A stretch of DNA of 64,000 nt, taken from NCBI RefSeq assembly GCF_026343295.1, contig NZ_JAPELY010000001.1, forward strand, positions 3,162,001 to 3,226,000, read 5' to 3'. This document shows positions 8,476-18,037 of this stretch, piece by piece. The DNA is from Streptomyces sp. NBC_00083 (lineage in GTDB: Bacteria > Actinomycetota > Actinomycetes > Streptomycetales > Streptomycetaceae). Numbering within the stretch: the first letter of the stretch is position 1; every line of letters begins with the position of its first letter. A model generated the notes under the pieces. That model saw only the letters and a program-made list of their open reading frames with translations, was not told where the DNA came from and ran no database searches. Made by a program: the position numbers and the translations under genes.

Positions 8476-9570
8476 GTGGAAGCGCCATCGACGGATCGTC
8501 CCGACGGGATCAGGGTCGCCTCGGTGCCCGCGGGCCACGTGTACGTGCGGCACTGCTCCGCGCCGGAACCCGACGGCGTCACCCGCCTCCGCGACCCTCT
8601 GCCCAGCGGCGGGCCGAGCAGCTCACGGCGGTGGTGGCCGCCGGTCATGCTGGACCCCGACTGGGTGAGCGCCCACCACGAGGACTTCGACGTCTTCCAT
8701 CTGCACTTCGGGTTCGACGCGCACGGCCCCGAGCAGCTGACCGCCCTGGTGGACGCCCTGCGCCGGCACGGCAAGCCGCTGGTCCACACGGTGCACGACC
8801 TGCGCAACCCGCATCACCTCGACCCCGCGGCCCACGACGCCGCCCTCGACGTCATCGTCCCGGCCGCCGACCGTCTCATCACGCTCACACCGGGCGCGGC
8901 GCACACCATCGGCGAACGCTGGGGCCGGACGGCGACCGTGCTGCCGCACCCCCATGTGGTGGACCTGCCCCGGCTGGCCCGCCCCAGGCCGCCCGGCGAC
9001 CAGTTCCGGGTCGGCGTCCACGCCAGGAGCCTGCGGCCCGACATGGCCGTCCTGCCCGTCGTACGCGTCCTCGCGGAGACCGTCGCCGGACTGACGGACG
9101 CGGAACTCCTGGTCAACATCCACCGGGACGTGACCGACCCCGAGGCGCCGGCCCACGCGCCCGAACTCCTGGCAGCGTTGCGGGAGTTGGTGCACCGGGG
9201 CCGCCTCACCCTGACCATCCACGACCGTTTCGACGACGAGCAGCTCTGGGACTACCTGGAAGCGCTCGACCTGTCCGTACTGCCCTACCGCTTCGGCACG
9301 CACTCCGGATGGCTCGAAGCGTGCCACGACCTGGGCACCGCCGTCGCCGCCCCCGACTGCGGCTTCTACGCGGAGCAGCGTCCCTGCCTGACGTACGGGC
9401 ACACCCAGGAGGGCGGCCTGGACGAGGAGTCCCTGCGCAAGGCCGTTCTGCGGGCCTACGAGGAGCGGCCGGCGCCCCGGGCCGGCGTGCGGCACCGGGC
9501 TCGGGAGCGGACCGAAGTCGCCGCCGCCCACCGCGCGCTCTATGCCGGCCTGGTGGGCCGGGCGGAGTGA
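8476..9570 (+). CDS. Glycosyltransferase, GT4-like
   Basis: A 364-residue cytoplasmic protein with the layout of a GT-B glycosyltransferase. The N-terminal half contains DVFHLHFGF and a KPLVHTVHDLRNPHH stretch typical of GT4 enzymes. The C-terminal half contains HDRFDDEQLWDYLEALDLSVLPYRFGTHSGWLEACHDLG, like the nucleotide-sugar-binding block where a conserved Glu contacts the donor. GTG 8476 is chosen for the strong GGAGGAGAG site; the longer frame from 8113 has no such signal. Acceptor and donor are unknown, and no sugar-nucleotide genes lie nearby. Confidence 0.75.
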   Translation: MEAPSTDRPDGIRVASVPAGHVYVRHCSAPEPDGVTRLRDPLPSGGPSSSRRWWPPVMLDPDWVSAHHEDFDVFHLHFGFDAHGPEQLTALVDALRRHGKPLVHTVHDLRNPHHLDPAAHDAALDVIVPAADRLITLTPGAAHTIGERWGRTATVLPHPHVVDLPRLARPRPPGDQFRVGVHARSLRPDMAVLPVVRVLAETVAGLTDAELLVNIHRDVTDPEAPAHAPELLAALRELVHRGRLTLTIHDRFDDEQLWDYLEALDLSVLPYRFGTHSGWLEACHDLGTAVAAPDCGFYAEQRPCLTYGHTQEGGLDEESLRKAVLRAYEERPAPRAGVRHRARERTEVAAAHRALYAGLVGRAE

Positions 9571-9706
9571 GCCGGCCCGTGGGAAACACGGACCGGTCGG
9601 GAAGGCGCGGCCGACCCGGTTCGCCGCCCGGACCCGGGGCACGCGCTCACCGAGCGAAACGTGTGGATTCGAACCATCTGAGGCGGTACACCCGCGAGGA
9701 GGCGAC

Positions 9707-10891
9707 ATGAGGGCACTCACCTGGCACGGCAAGCGAGACGTACGCGTCGACACCGTGCCCGACCCCACCATCCAGAAGGACGACGACGTCATCATCAAGG
9801 TGACGACGACCGGCCTGTGCGGGTCCGACCTCCATCTGTACGAGGTGCTCGGGCCCTTCCTCGACCCGGGCGACATCCTCGGCCACGAACCCATGGGCGT
9901 CGTCGAAGAGGTCGGCCCCGGCGTCACCGCGGTGAAGCCGGGGGACCGCGTGGTCATCCCCTTCAACGTCTCCTGCGGCACCTGCTTCATGTGCGGCCAG
10001 GGCCTGCACTCGCAGTGCGAGACCACCCAGGTGCACGAACACGGCTCGGGCGCCGCCCTGTTCGGCTACACCAAGCTCTACGGACAGGTGCCGGGCGGCC
10101 AGGCCCAGTACCTGCGCGTGCCCTTCGGCAACACCCTGCCCATCCGCGTCCCGGACGGCCCCTCCGACGAGCGGTTCGTCTACCTCTCCGACGTCCTGCC
10201 CACGGCCTGGCAGGGGGTCGAGTACGCCGCCGTCCCGCCGGGCGGCAGCGTCGCCGTCCTGGGCCTCGGCCCCATCGGCGACATGAGCGCCCGCATTGCC
10301 GCCCACCGCGGCGCCGAGACCGTCATCGGGATCGACCTCGTACCGGAACGCCTGGAGCGGGCCGGGCGGCGCGGCGTCCACACCCTCGACCTCCAGGAGC
10401 ACGGCGACCACCTCACCGACGCCGTACGCGAACTCACCGGAGGCCGGGGCCCGGACGCCGTCATCGACGCCGTCGGCATGGAGGCCCACGGCAGCCGCGT
10501 CGCCGCCGCGGCCCAGAACGTGACGGGCCTCCTGCCCGACGCACTCGCCTCGGCCATGATCAAGCGGGCCGGAATCGACCGGCTCTCCGCGCTCTACACG
10601 GCGATCGACCTCGTCCGCAGGGGCGGCACCATCTCCATCTCCGGCGTCTACGGCGGCGCCGCCGACCCGATGCCGCTCCTGACCATGTTCGACAAGCAGC
10701 TGCAGCTCCGCATGGGACAGGCCAACGTCCGCCGCTGGGTCGACGACATCCTGCCCCTGCTCACCGACGGCGACCCGCTGGGCGTGGACGACTTCGCCAC
10801 GCACCGCATGACGCTGGAGCAGGCGCCCGACGCGTACGAGATGTTCCAGAAGAAGCGGGACGGTGCCGTCAAGGTCATCTTCACGCCGTAG
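9707..10891 (+). CDS. Zinc-dependent alcohol dehydrogenase (formaldehyde dehydrogenase-like)
   Basis: A 394-residue medium-chain dehydrogenase. Catalytic-zinc motifs GLCGSDLHLYE and GHEPMGVVEEVG, the structural-zinc cysteines in CGTCFMCGQGLHSQC, and the Rossmann motif VLGLGPIGDMSARIA are all visible. The long insert after the structural lobe and overall length match the glutathione-independent formaldehyde dehydrogenase-like branch. ATG 9707 follows GAGGAGG; the frame is open from 9542 but that overlaps the glycosyltransferase end. It is likely a single-gene unit, with a hairpin 70 bases downstream. Physiological substrate is not determinable here. Confidence 0.9.
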   Translation: MRALTWHGKRDVRVDTVPDPTIQKDDDVIIKVTTTGLCGSDLHLYEVLGPFLDPGDILGHEPMGVVEEVGPGVTAVKPGDRVVIPFNVSCGTCFMCGQGLHSQCETTQVHEHGSGAALFGYTKLYGQVPGGQAQYLRVPFGNTLPIRVPDGPSDERFVYLSDVLPTAWQGVEYAAVPPGGSVAVLGLGPIGDMSARIAAHRGAETVIGIDLVPERLERAGRRGVHTLDLQEHGDHLTDAVRELTGGRGPDAVIDAVGMEAHGSRVAAAAQNVTGLLPDALASAMIKRAGIDRLSALYTAIDLVRRGGTISISGVYGGAADPMPLLTMFDKQLQLRMGQANVRRWVDDILPLLTDGDPLGVDDFATHRMTLEQAPDAYEMFQKKRDGAVKVIFTP

Positions 10892-10960
10892 CCCCGCCCG
10901 CCCCACACCCGGAACATCCCCTGCCACCCCCGGACACGCACGGCGCCGCACCCGGCCGGG

Positions 10961-10980
10961 GCTCCCTCGCACGAGGGAGC
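10961..10980 (+). terminator. Hairpin downstream of alcohol dehydrogenase
   Basis: Perfect 9-base arms GCTCCCTCG and CGAGGGAGC around a 2-base loop, 70 bases after the dehydrogenase stop and followed by GTT. It probably separates the dehydrogenase from the catalase gene. Confidence 0.55.
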
Positions 10981-11063
10981 GTTCATCCACGGACAGCGGG
11001 TACGCGGCGTGAACGGCCCCGGCCATGCGAGCGGCCGGGCGAATGCCATGGACCCCGCGGATG

Positions 11064-11080
11064 CGGGTGACAACCACCCG
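11064..11080. promoter_or_regulatory. Inverted repeat upstream of catalase gene
   Basis: CGGGTG-ACAAC-CACCCG, a perfect 6-base inverted repeat with 5-base spacer, lies 73 bases before the catalase ATG in an otherwise empty leader. Position and symmetry fit an operator for a redox or stress regulator, but no regulator is adjacent; the assignment is speculative. Confidence 0.35.
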
Positions 11081-11152
11081 TGGTCCGTTTGAGGTTGGCG
11101 ACCGAACGGTCATGGCTGAGGTGTCCTGAAGACCGCCACTGGGAGAGAACAC

Positions 11153-13390
11153 ATGACGACAGAGCACCACCACGCAGACTCCACCGCGAGCGGCGACGGC
11201 CTGCCGGGCAAGCCGGGGCCGGTCTCGCCGCCCGCGGCCGAGCCCACGCGGCCCGCCGGGCCGCTGCCGCCCAAGCCCGACCAGCGGGGCCCGGAGACCG
11301 TGAGCCCGACGGGCCAGGCCACGGGCGCCGACCCGGCCCGCATGGCGCAGAGCGGTGCCTACCTCACGACCGCGCAGGGGACGCGGGTGTACGACAGCGA
11401 CCACTCGCTCAAGGCCGGGCCGCGCGGCCCCGTCCTGATCCAGGACCACCAACTGCGCGAGAAGATCACGCACTTCGACCACGAACGCATCCCGGAACGC
11501 GTGGTGCACGCGCGGGGCGCCGCCGCCCACGGCGTCTTCCAGGCCTACGGCACCGCCGGCGAGGTGTCGAAGGCGGCCTTCCTCGCCAAGGGCGTGGAGA
11601 CCCCGGTGTTCGTCCGGTTCTCCACCGTCCTCGGCTCACGCGGCTCGTCCGACACGGTGCGTGACACCCGCGGCTTCGCGACGAAGTTCTACACCGAGGA
11701 AGGGACCTTCGACCTCGTCGGGAACAACATTCCGGTCTTCTTCATCCAGGACGCGATCAAGTTCCCGGACGTCGTGCACGCGGCCAAGCCCCACCCCGAC
11801 CGCGAGATCCCGCAGGCCCAGAGCGCCCACGACACGTTCTGGGACTTCGTGTCCCTGCACACCGAGGCCACCCACCACACACTGTGGAACATGTCCGACC
11901 GCGGCATCCCCCGCTCCTACCGGATGATGGAGGGCTTCGGCGTCCACACCTTCCGGCTGGTCAACACCGCCGGCAAGAGCGTCCTGGTCAAGTTCCACTG
12001 GAAGCCGAAGCTCGGCGTGCACTCCCTGGTCTGGGAGGAGGCGCAGCTCATCAACGGCATGGACCCCGACTTCCACCGCCGTGACCTCTTCGACGCGATC
12101 GAGGCCGGCGCCTTCCCGCAGTGGGAGCTCGGGATCCAGGTCTTCCCCGACACCCCCGAGCAGACCTTCGAGGGAATCGACCTCCTCGACCCCACCAAGT
12201 TCGTGCCCGAGGAACTCGCACCGGTTCAGCCCATCGGCCTGATGACGCTGAACGCCAACACCAAGAACTACTTCGCCGAGACCGAGCAGGTCGCCTTCCA
12301 CCCCGGGCACCTCGTCCCGGGCATCGACGTCACCGACGACCCGCTGCTCGCCGGACGCCTCTTCTCCTACCTCGACACCCAGATCAGCCGGCTCGGCGGC
12401 CCGAACTTCGGGCAGATCCCGATCAACCGGCCGCACGCGCCCGTCAACGACATGCACCGCGACGGCATGCACCAGACCGCCGTGCACACCGGAGTCGCCC
12501 CGTACCGGCCCAACACCCTGGACGGCGGATGCCCCTTCCTCGCGGGCGCCGACATGAGCGCCTTCGTGGAAACCCCGGTGAGCATCCCCGAGACCAGCAA
12601 GGTCCGGGAGGCTCCCGCGTCGTTCGCGGACCACTTCAGCCAGCCCCGGCTGTTCTGGCTCAGCATGAGTGCCCCCGAGCGCGAGCACATCATCGCCGCC
12701 TACACCTTCGAGCTGAACAAGTGCTTCGAACAGGCCGTCAAGGAACGCAACTTGAAGGTGCTGGCCAACATCGACCCCGAGCTGTGCGAGCAGGTGGCCG
12801 CGGGCCTCGGCCTGCCGGCGCCGCAGGCCACCGTGCCGCTCGTGCCGGCCGACCCCAGCCCGGCCCTCTCCCAGCTGGGCAGCACCTGGCCCACGGACGG
12901 CCGCGTGATCGGCGTCGTCGCCGACGCCGCGGCCGACCTGGACGGCGTACGGAGCGTGCGTCAGGCCGTCCTGGACGCCGGCATGGTCCCCCTCGTCATC
13001 GCGCCGACGGGCGGCACGCTCGGCTCCGGCGACGACGCGATCGCCGTCCAGCGGACCTTCGCCACGGCCCGGTCCGTCGAGTACGACGCGCTCCTGTTCG
13101 CCGGATCCCCCGAGCCCGGCGACGACGCCTACGGCGCACGCGACGCCAAGGCCGGCTCGCCCGCCACCGCGGGCGCCGACCCGCGTGTCCTGCTCCTGCT
13201 CACCGAGGCGTACCGGCACGGCAAGGCGCTCGGCGGATGGAGCGACGCCCGCGGGCTGTTCGCGTCGTCCGGCATCGGCGCGGACGAGCCCGGTGTCGTC
13301 CTGAGCGACAGCGGCACGGCAGCGGTGGAGAAGGTCAAGGGCGCCCTGGCCGAGCACCGGGCATGGGACAGGTTCCCGCCCGCTGCCTGA
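11153..13390 (+). CDS. katE: Large-subunit (clade 2) catalase with DJ-1/PfpI-like C-terminal domain
   Basis: A 745-residue heme catalase decomposing hydrogen peroxide. The heme-distal histidine block [19 protein letters not shown], the [20 protein letters not shown] stretch and the proximal tyrosine block [15 protein letters not shown] are intact. Residues roughly 590-740 ([20 protein letters not shown] onward) form the extra flavodoxin-like DJ-1/PfpI-type domain found only in large-subunit HPII-like enzymes, and the length fits. ATG 11153 follows GGGAGAG. It is a single gene ended by a strong hairpin. In actinomycetes such catalases often belong to the general or osmotic stress response, which agrees with neighbouring stress genes. 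Confidence 0.95.
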   Translation: MTTEHHHADSTASGDGLPGKPGPVSPPAAEPTRPAGPLPPKPDQRGPETVSPTGQATGADPARMAQSGAYLTTAQGTRVYDSDHSLKAGPRGPVLIQDHQLREKITHFDHERIPERVVHARGAAAHGVFQAYGTAGEVSKAAFLAKGVETPVFVRFSTVLGSRGSSDTVRDTRGFATKFYTEEGTFDLVGNNIPVFFIQDAIKFPDVVHAAKPHPDREIPQAQSAHDTFWDFVSLHTEATHHTLWNMSDRGIPRSYRMMEGFGVHTFRLVNTAGKSVLVKFHWKPKLGVHSLVWEEAQLINGMDPDFHRRDLFDAIEAGAFPQWELGIQVFPDTPEQTFEGIDLLDPTKFVPEELAPVQPIGLMTLNANTKNYFAETEQVAFHPGHLVPGIDVTDDPLLAGRLFSYLDTQISRLGGPNFGQIPINRPHAPVNDMHRDGMHQTAVHTGVAPYRPNTLDGGCPFLAGADMSAFVETPVSIPETSKVREAPASFADHFSQPRLFWLSMSAPEREHIIAAYTFELNKCFEQAVKERNLKVLANIDPELCEQVAAGLGLPAPQATVPLVPADPSPALSQLGSTWPTDGRVIGVVADAAADLDGVRSVRQAVLDAGMVPLVIAPTGGTLGSGDDAIAVQRTFATARSVEYDALLFAGSPEPGDDAYGARDAKAGSPATAGADPRVLLLLTEAYRHGKALGGWSDARGLFASSGIGADEPGVVLSDSGTAAVEKVKGALAEHRAWDRFPPAA

Positions 13391-13398
13391 CGCACCCT

Positions 13399-13429
13399 GT
13401 GTGCCCGCACCCCATCGGTGCGGGCACAC
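13399..13429 (+). terminator. Strong hairpin after catalase gene
   Basis: Perfect 13-base arms GTGTGCCCGCACC and GGTGCGGGCACAC around CCATC, starting 9 bases after the catalase stop. It is one of the clearest terminator-like structures in the window. Confidence 0.8.
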
Positions 13430-13437
13430 GGCTGTGC

Positions 13438-13535
13438 GTGGGGAGCGGGGAGGTGGGGCGAGCCCATGTGCGGGGCGGGCCGCGGTGTGTGGTGGGGCGG
13501 CAGATGGGGTGGGTCGCCGAGGGCGGTGGGCGGCA
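13438..13535 (+). other. G-rich, quadruplex-prone spacer between convergent genes
   Basis: About 100 bases with extreme G over C skew on the + strand, between the catalase hairpin and the end of the YbdK-type gene. At 13506-13530 the runs GGGG, GGG, GGG, GGG are separated by loops of 1, 7 and 4 bases, meeting the usual definition of an intramolecular G-quadruplex. A second cluster of three GGGG runs lies at 13440-13458. No coding potential is apparent. Confidence 0.55.
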
Positions 13536-13555
13536 GGTGGGGTGAGCCGCTGTCT

Positions 13556-14665
13556 TCACTCCGCGAGGGCGGTCATGCGGGCGCACTCCCGCACGACCGA
13601 GCCGAGATCGTGGTGGCGTCGGAGGAGCTCGCGCTGACGTTCGGCGCCGGTGCCCCGGGTCGTCAGGCGGCCCAGTGTGTCCCGCACCCGCTCCAGATCG
13701 CCGCTCTCGGACAGTGCGTCCCGCACGTGGTCGAGGAGGGCGGCGACCACCTCGGCGGCGGGCGCCTCGCGCATCGTGCGCGGGTCGACCAGCGCACCGG
13801 TCAGGCCCGAACGGGCGGCCCGCCAGGACGCCAGGCGCAACAGGCCCGCACTGACGTCGGCCGGTGGCCGGCCCGCCCGCCAGGACGCGGCGGCCGTATC
13901 CACCAGAGCACGCACGAGCGCCGCGATCAGGACCGTGGTGCTCGGCTGCAGACAGACGTCGGCGACACGGACCTCCAGCGTCGGATAGCGCGCGGAGAGC
14001 CGGGCGTCGAAGTAGATCATGCCGTCGTCGCGCAGGGCACCCGTGGCGATCATGGAGTCGACGTGGCGGTGGTAGCGGTCGGCCGAGCCGAACGCCTCGG
14101 TCGGGCCGGCGGACGGCCACCGGTTCCAGACCCGGCTGCGATAGCTGCTGTACCCGCTGTCCTCGCCCTGCCAGAACGGCGAATTCCCGCTGATCGCGGT
14201 CAGCACCGAGAGCCACGGCCTGATCCGGTCGAGCACGGCGACACCCTCGTCGTCGGATTCGACCGCCACATGCACATGGCAGCCACAGGTCAGCTGCTCA
14301 CGGGCGGTGAGACCGAGGTTCTCCGCCATCCAGAGGTGGCGCTCGCCGAGGTCCAGCGAAGGCTCCACCGGCACCGGAGACGTGGCGAGGGCGGCCACAG
14401 TGGCCCCCGCCTCCCCGGCACGGGAGGCCGCTTCCCGACGACGGCGAACGATCTCGTCCTCGATGTCGCCCATCGCCGTGAGCGGGATGGTCGCGAACTC
14501 CACCTGCTCCTGCTGGAGTTCCTTCTCGAACGCCTGCTCCTGGGGGTCACCGGGCTTCGGGGAGGGCTCCTGGGCGGGGGAGACGACGACCGTGGAGAGC
14601 GCCAGGGCCTCTCCGGTGCGCGCACTGACCACGAGCAGCTCTTCTTCAACGCCGACGGTGCGCAT
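13556..14665 (-). CDS. Carboxylate-amine ligase, glutamate-cysteine ligase family 2 (YbdK type)
   Basis: A 369-residue ATP-dependent ligase. The start MRTVGVEEELLVVSARTGEAL and later LTCGCHVHVAVESDDE and NSPFWQGEDSGYSSYRSRVWNRWP are the signatures of the GCS2/YbdK group, with the catalytic Glu residues in GVEEE. The family forms gamma-glutamyl-type amide bonds, but the in vivo substrate of most actinobacterial members is unknown. ATG 14665 has GGAGG upstream; the longer frame to 14728 lacks a site. Convergent with the catalase, so a thiol or oxidative-stress link is plausible but not shown. Confidence 0.88.
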   Translation of the reverse strand: MRTVGVEEELLVVSARTGEALALSTVVVSPAQEPSPKPGDPQEQAFEKELQQEQVEFATIPLTAMGDIEDEIVRRRREAASRAGEAGATVAALATSPVPVEPSLDLGERHLWMAENLGLTAREQLTCGCHVHVAVESDDEGVAVLDRIRPWLSVLTAISGNSPFWQGEDSGYSSYRSRVWNRWPSAGPTEAFGSADRYHRHVDSMIATGALRDDGMIYFDARLSARYPTLEVRVADVCLQPSTTVLIAALVRALVDTAAASWRAGRPPADVSAGLLRLASWRAARSGLTGALVDPRTMREAPAAEVVAALLDHVRDALSESGDLERVRDTLGRLTTRGTGAERQRELLRRHHDLGSVVRECARMTALAE

Positions 14666-14824
14666 GCGCGGCCTCCGATCCGTCCCCACGCTCCATACGA
14701 GACGTGTGCCCCGGCGGAGCGGAGTCATACGGGAGGGCCGGTCCTACGGGGACCGGGCACGGCAGCGGGCCTCGCACCGGGACCCGGGAGCGGAACGACG
14801 ACCCGGGCCCGTATGGACCCGCCG

Positions 14825-15019
14825 CTACACGGGGTCGGGGTCCAGGCCGGGAACGGCCATCCGGCTCGCCTGCTCGCTCTGCTCCTGGGCCCGGCGGGCC
14901 TTGTCCCTCAGACGCTTGCGCTGCTCGGGGTCGGTGGCACGCTCGGCGGCCTCGCGCCACTCCAGCGCCCTGGCCTCCAACTCACGCGCACGGCTGCGGT
15001 ATTCGTCTCCCACACTCAT
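14825..15019 (-). CDS. Small helical hypothetical protein
   Basis: A 64-residue highly charged protein (SRARELEARALEWREAAER, then PEQRKRLRDKARRAQEQSEQ) predicted to be almost entirely helical or coiled-coil, with no signal peptide. ATG 15019 has GAGGAGTGA upstream, which supports translation; the frame stays open to 15529 but without such a signal. Function unknown. It lies between the YbdK-type gene and a divergent small membrane protein. Confidence 0.7.
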   Translation of the reverse strand: MSVGDEYRSRARELEARALEWREAAERATDPEQRKRLRDKARRAQEQSEQASRMAVPGLDPDPV

Positions 15020-15313
15020 GGTCACTCCTCGGTAGGGCGGTGGAACGCGGTCGCTGCCAGCTTGGGCGATGTCGTACGAAGCAGCATCCGGGGTTCGGCC
15101 ATGCGCGGAGCCCGCGTCCCGCACCGGCTCCCTCGCCCCGCTCCCGTGCCGGGGACGCGATCGTCCCTTTGGAGCAGAGGCTCGGGCAGGCGCCGGAGAT
15201 GTCTGGGCATATTCGGGTAGCAGAGGTATGTCAGCCGCACACATACGTCGTGCGACGCCGCTGCGCAGGGGCCACGACGCCCCCCGGTAACAAGGCAGAG
15301 GAGTTCGAGCAAC

Positions 15314-15544
15314 ATGGTGATCGCTCACCCGACATCGCAGGTAATCGCCGCGGGACCCGCCACGGCGCTGCTCCTGGTCATCGTGGGAGTGGTGGTGGTG
15401 GGCGGGCTCCTCGCGATGTTCATGGCCGGCCGCCGCCGCGCGGCCCGCAAGCCCCCGCCCCCGCCGGCACCGCAGCCCGGCGCGGACTCCTGGGACACCC
15501 CGCCGTCGTCCCCCGACGCGGGCGACCACAACGACGGCAGGTAG
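15314..15544 (+). CDS. Small single-pass membrane protein, DUF6479-like
   Basis: A 76-residue protein with one hydrophobic helix at residues 17-37 (TALLLVIVGVVVVGGLLAMF), then Arg-rich RRRAARK and a Pro-rich tail. The Arg cluster after the helix suggests a cytoplasmic C-terminus. The pattern is common in Streptomyces (DUF6479-like); no function is known. GAGGAG lies 12 bases before the ATG. A FUSC-type transporter gene follows about 100 bases downstream on the same strand. Confidence 0.7.
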   Translation: MVIAHPTSQVIAAGPATALLLVIVGVVVVGGLLAMFMAGRRRAARKPPPPPAPQPGADSWDTPPSSPDAGDHNDGR

Positions 15545-15641
15545 ACGACGGCAGGTAGACGACGGCGGGCACGTGCCCCAAGTCCCTTACCCAGTCGGCC
15601 CGAGAGATCGTCACGTCGTGGTGGGCCGCGGGGAGCGGCTG

Positions 15642-16925
15642 GTGCGAGTACAGGATGGAACGTTGAGGGAACTGGGTCAGACCTTCGTCCAGTGGAGGCA
15701 GTGGGCGAGCTGGGAGTGTGCGGCGGTGGCCCGGTCGGCGCGGCGGGCGCTGACCGGCTCGGGGCCCGAACGGGACACCGCGGTCCAGGCGTTGAAGGCA
15801 GCCGCGGCCGCGCTGATCGCCTGGGCCCTCGCGGGCTGGTGGTGGAACGCGCCGATGGCGATGCTGGCTCCGTGGACCGCGCTCTTCCTGGTGCAGAGCA
15901 CCGTCTACCGGTCGCTCAAATCAGCCCTGCAGCAGTTCCTGGTGGTCGTCGTCGGCACGCTCCTGGCGGCCGGAGCCGGTGCGCTCACCGGCAACACCAT
16001 GTCCGCCATGCTCATCGCGCTGCCGGTGACCATGCTGTTCGGCTCGTACGCCCGCTTCGGTACCCAGGGCCTCAACGCGCCGACCGCCGCGCTCTTCGTG
16101 CTGGTCTACGGCACGTACTCGGGCTTCGACATCCTCCACCGCTTCCTGGAGACGCTTCTCGGAGCCGCGATCGGGCTCGCGGTCAACGCCCTCGTGCTCC
16201 CCCCGGTGCACTCCCGCAGCGTGCGCCATCTGCGCGGACGGCTGCCGGAGGAGAGCGCGGCGCTGCTGCACACGGTCGCGGACGGACTCGACGAAGGTGA
16301 CATGGGCCAGGAGGACGCGGAGGCCTGGCACGATCGCGCGCGGCGGCTCACCGACCGCGTGACCGACCTGCGGACGGCCCGCCGCTGGTCGGAGGAGAGC
16401 TACCGGTTCAACCCCGGCCACCGCCTGCGCCGTTCGGCTCCGCTGCCGCCGGCCGCCGACTGGGACTACACCTGGGACCGCATCACCAACCACCTCGAAG
16501 CCATCACCAGAACACTGGCCGAGACGGCTGTGAACCGGTCCGGCGAGGCCGCTCTTCCGGGCCCCGCCCCGCGGATCGTGGCCGAACTCCTGAGAGCGGC
16601 CGGCGACGTGTGCGGGCTCGACGACACTCTGGAGGGTTCGGACTCCACCGGGAAGGACGCCGACGAAGAGGCCGCGCGGCGCACCCGTGACCGCCGCGAG
16701 GCGCTGCGGCGGGCGTACGCCGCGGAGACCGAGCTGACCTCGGTCTTCCGGGAGCGCGGCGACGCGTTGCAGGACGCGCTCGCGGCCGTCACCGCGGACA
16801 CCATCCGCCTCCTCGGCGACCTGTCGACGGTCGCCGGACGGGACCCGGAGGACGGCACCGACGAAGAGGCCGGTGCGCGTCACGGGGACAACGCGGAGGC
16901 CGGGGGAGCCGGAGCCCGGGAGTGA
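15642..16925 (+). CDS. FUSC family membrane protein (aromatic acid exporter-like)
   Basis: About 427 residues. An N-terminal block of hydrophobic helices (from roughly residue 45 to 190, e.g. APMAMLAPWTALFLVQSTVYRSL and FGTQGLNAPTAALFVLVYGT) is followed by a long cytoplasmic helical domain. This is the layout of FUSC/ArAE proteins related to the AaeB efflux pump. GTG 15642, after GGGGAG, is preferred; TTG 15663 after AGGATGG is a realistic alternative, and the frame opens at 15573. A second FUSC-type gene lies at 43160-44395. Substrate unknown. Confidence 0.8.
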   Translation: MRVQDGTLRELGQTFVQWRQWASWECAAVARSARRALTGSGPERDTAVQALKAAAAALIAWALAGWWWNAPMAMLAPWTALFLVQSTVYRSLKSALQQFLVVVVGTLLAAGAGALTGNTMSAMLIALPVTMLFGSYARFGTQGLNAPTAALFVLVYGTYSGFDILHRFLETLLGAAIGLAVNALVLPPVHSRSVRHLRGRLPEESAALLHTVADGLDEGDMGQEDAEAWHDRARRLTDRVTDLRTARRWSEESYRFNPGHRLRRSAPLPPAADWDYTWDRITNHLEAITRTLAETAVNRSGEAALPGPAPRIVAELLRAAGDVCGLDDTLEGSDSTGKDADEEAARRTRDRREALRRAYAAETELTSVFRERGDALQDALAAVTADTIRLLGDLSTVAGRDPEDGTDEEAGARHGDNAEAGGAGARE

Positions 16926-16934
16926 CCACCCGCT

Positions 16935-17018
16935 CAGCCGTCAGCCGTCAGCCGTCAGCCGTCAGCCGTCAGCCGTCAGCCGTCAGCCGTCAGCCGTCAG
17001 CCGTCAGCCGTCAGCCGT
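16935..17018. repeat. Tandem 7-bp repeat, 12 perfect copies
   Basis: The unit CAGCCGT is repeated twelve times without a mismatch over 84 bases, filling nearly the whole gap between the convergent FUSC and ku genes and touching the ku stop codon. Seven-base periodicity is incompatible with a coding array in a single frame. Such short arrays change copy number by slippage; here it would shift only the 3' end context of ku. See findings. Confidence 0.95.
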
Positions 17019-18037
17019 CACGCGGCCTGCCGCCGGCCGTCGAGGGCCTCGATCAGTTGCTCCCGGGTCATGGTGGAACGCCCTTCGATGCCCGCGGCCG
17101 TCGCCTTCTTGTAGAGCTCGGCCTTGTTCAGGGCGTGCGGGTCCCGGCCCTTGGGTGAGGCCTGAGCGCGCTTCTTGCCCGTCGGCTTCTTCTCCGTCCG
17201 CCGGGCGGTCCGCTTCGCGGGGCTTCCCCCCGCGGTGGCCTTCGTGCCGGTGTCCTTGGGACCGCGGGCGCCCTCCACACTGGCGCGCAACGCCTCCATC
17301 AGGTCGACGGCTGCCGACGGCTCGGGCGCGGGATCGGCCTTCTCCACGCTCTCACCCGCCTTCTTCGCGTCGATCAGCGCGGCGACCTTCTCCTGGAAGG
17401 TGTCGTGGAACTGCTCGGGGTCCCACTTCATGCTGAGGGTGTCGATGAGCTGCTCCGCCATCTTCAGCTCCTTGGCCGAGGCGGAGGCCTTGCCAGGAAG
17501 GGAGTCGATCTCCTGCTTCGGATCCCGGATCTCATCGGCCCAGTGCAGCGTGTGCAGGGTGAGGAGACCGTCCTCGGCCTTCACGGCGACCAGGTATTCG
17601 TGCTGGCGCATCACGAACGTGGCGATGCCGGTCTTCTCCGCACGGCCCAGCGCCTGGGTGAGCAGGCTGTACACCTTGCCGTACCCCTTGCCGCGCGGAG
17701 CCAGGTAGTACGTCCGGTCGAAGTAGATCGGCTCGATCTCGTCCAGGCGCACGAAGCCGGTGATCTCCAGGGTCTGGGAGCGGCCGGGAGCGATGTCGTC
17801 CAGCTCGTCCGGTTCGACGATGACGTACTCGTCGCCCGTGTCGTAGCCCTTGACGATGTCCTTCGCATCCACCTCCTCACCCGTCCGCTCGTTCACCCGG
17901 CGGTTGCGGATCCGGTCGGAGGTGCCGCGCTGGAGCTGGTGGAAGTGGACGGTGTGGGTGTCGGTCGCGGTGTAGAGACCCACCGGGAGGCTGACCAGGC
18001 CGAAACTGAGGACTCCTGCCCACACGGGTCTGGCCAC
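17018..18037 (-). CDS. ku: Ku protein, bacterial non-homologous end joining
   Basis: A 339-residue DNA-end-binding protein. The start VARPVWAGVLSFGLVSLPVGLY and the RTYYLAPRGKGYGKVYSLL and GIATFVMRQHEYLVAV stretches are diagnostic of the bacterial Ku ring-forming core (about residues 1-260). The tail is Lys/Arg-rich and ends in a small SAP/Rho-N-like helical motif (HALNKAELYKKATAAGIEGRS), as in actinobacterial Ku, where it may bind DNA or ligase D. GTG 18037 is the start expected from the family; AAGGCGG lies upstream. No ligD is in the window. Confidence 0.93.
   Translation of the reverse strand: MARPVWAGVLSFGLVSLPVGLYTATDTHTVHFHQLQRGTSDRIRNRRVNERTGEEVDAKDIVKGYDTGDEYVIVEPDELDDIAPGRSQTLEITGFVRLDEIEPIYFDRTYYLAPRGKGYGKVYSLLTQALGRAEKTGIATFVMRQHEYLVAVKAEDGLLTLHTLHWADEIRDPKQEIDSLPGKASASAKELKMAEQLIDTLSMKWDPEQFHDTFQEKVAALIDAKKAGESVEKADPAPEPSAAVDLMEALRASVEGARGPKDTGTKATAGGSPAKRTARRTEKKPTGKKRAQASPKGRDPHALNKAELYKKATAAGIEGRSTMTREQLIEALDGRRQAA

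Noticed and set aside
16935..17018. CRISPR array
   Set aside because: Seven-base units without spacers; this is a simple tandem repeat and no cas genes are present.
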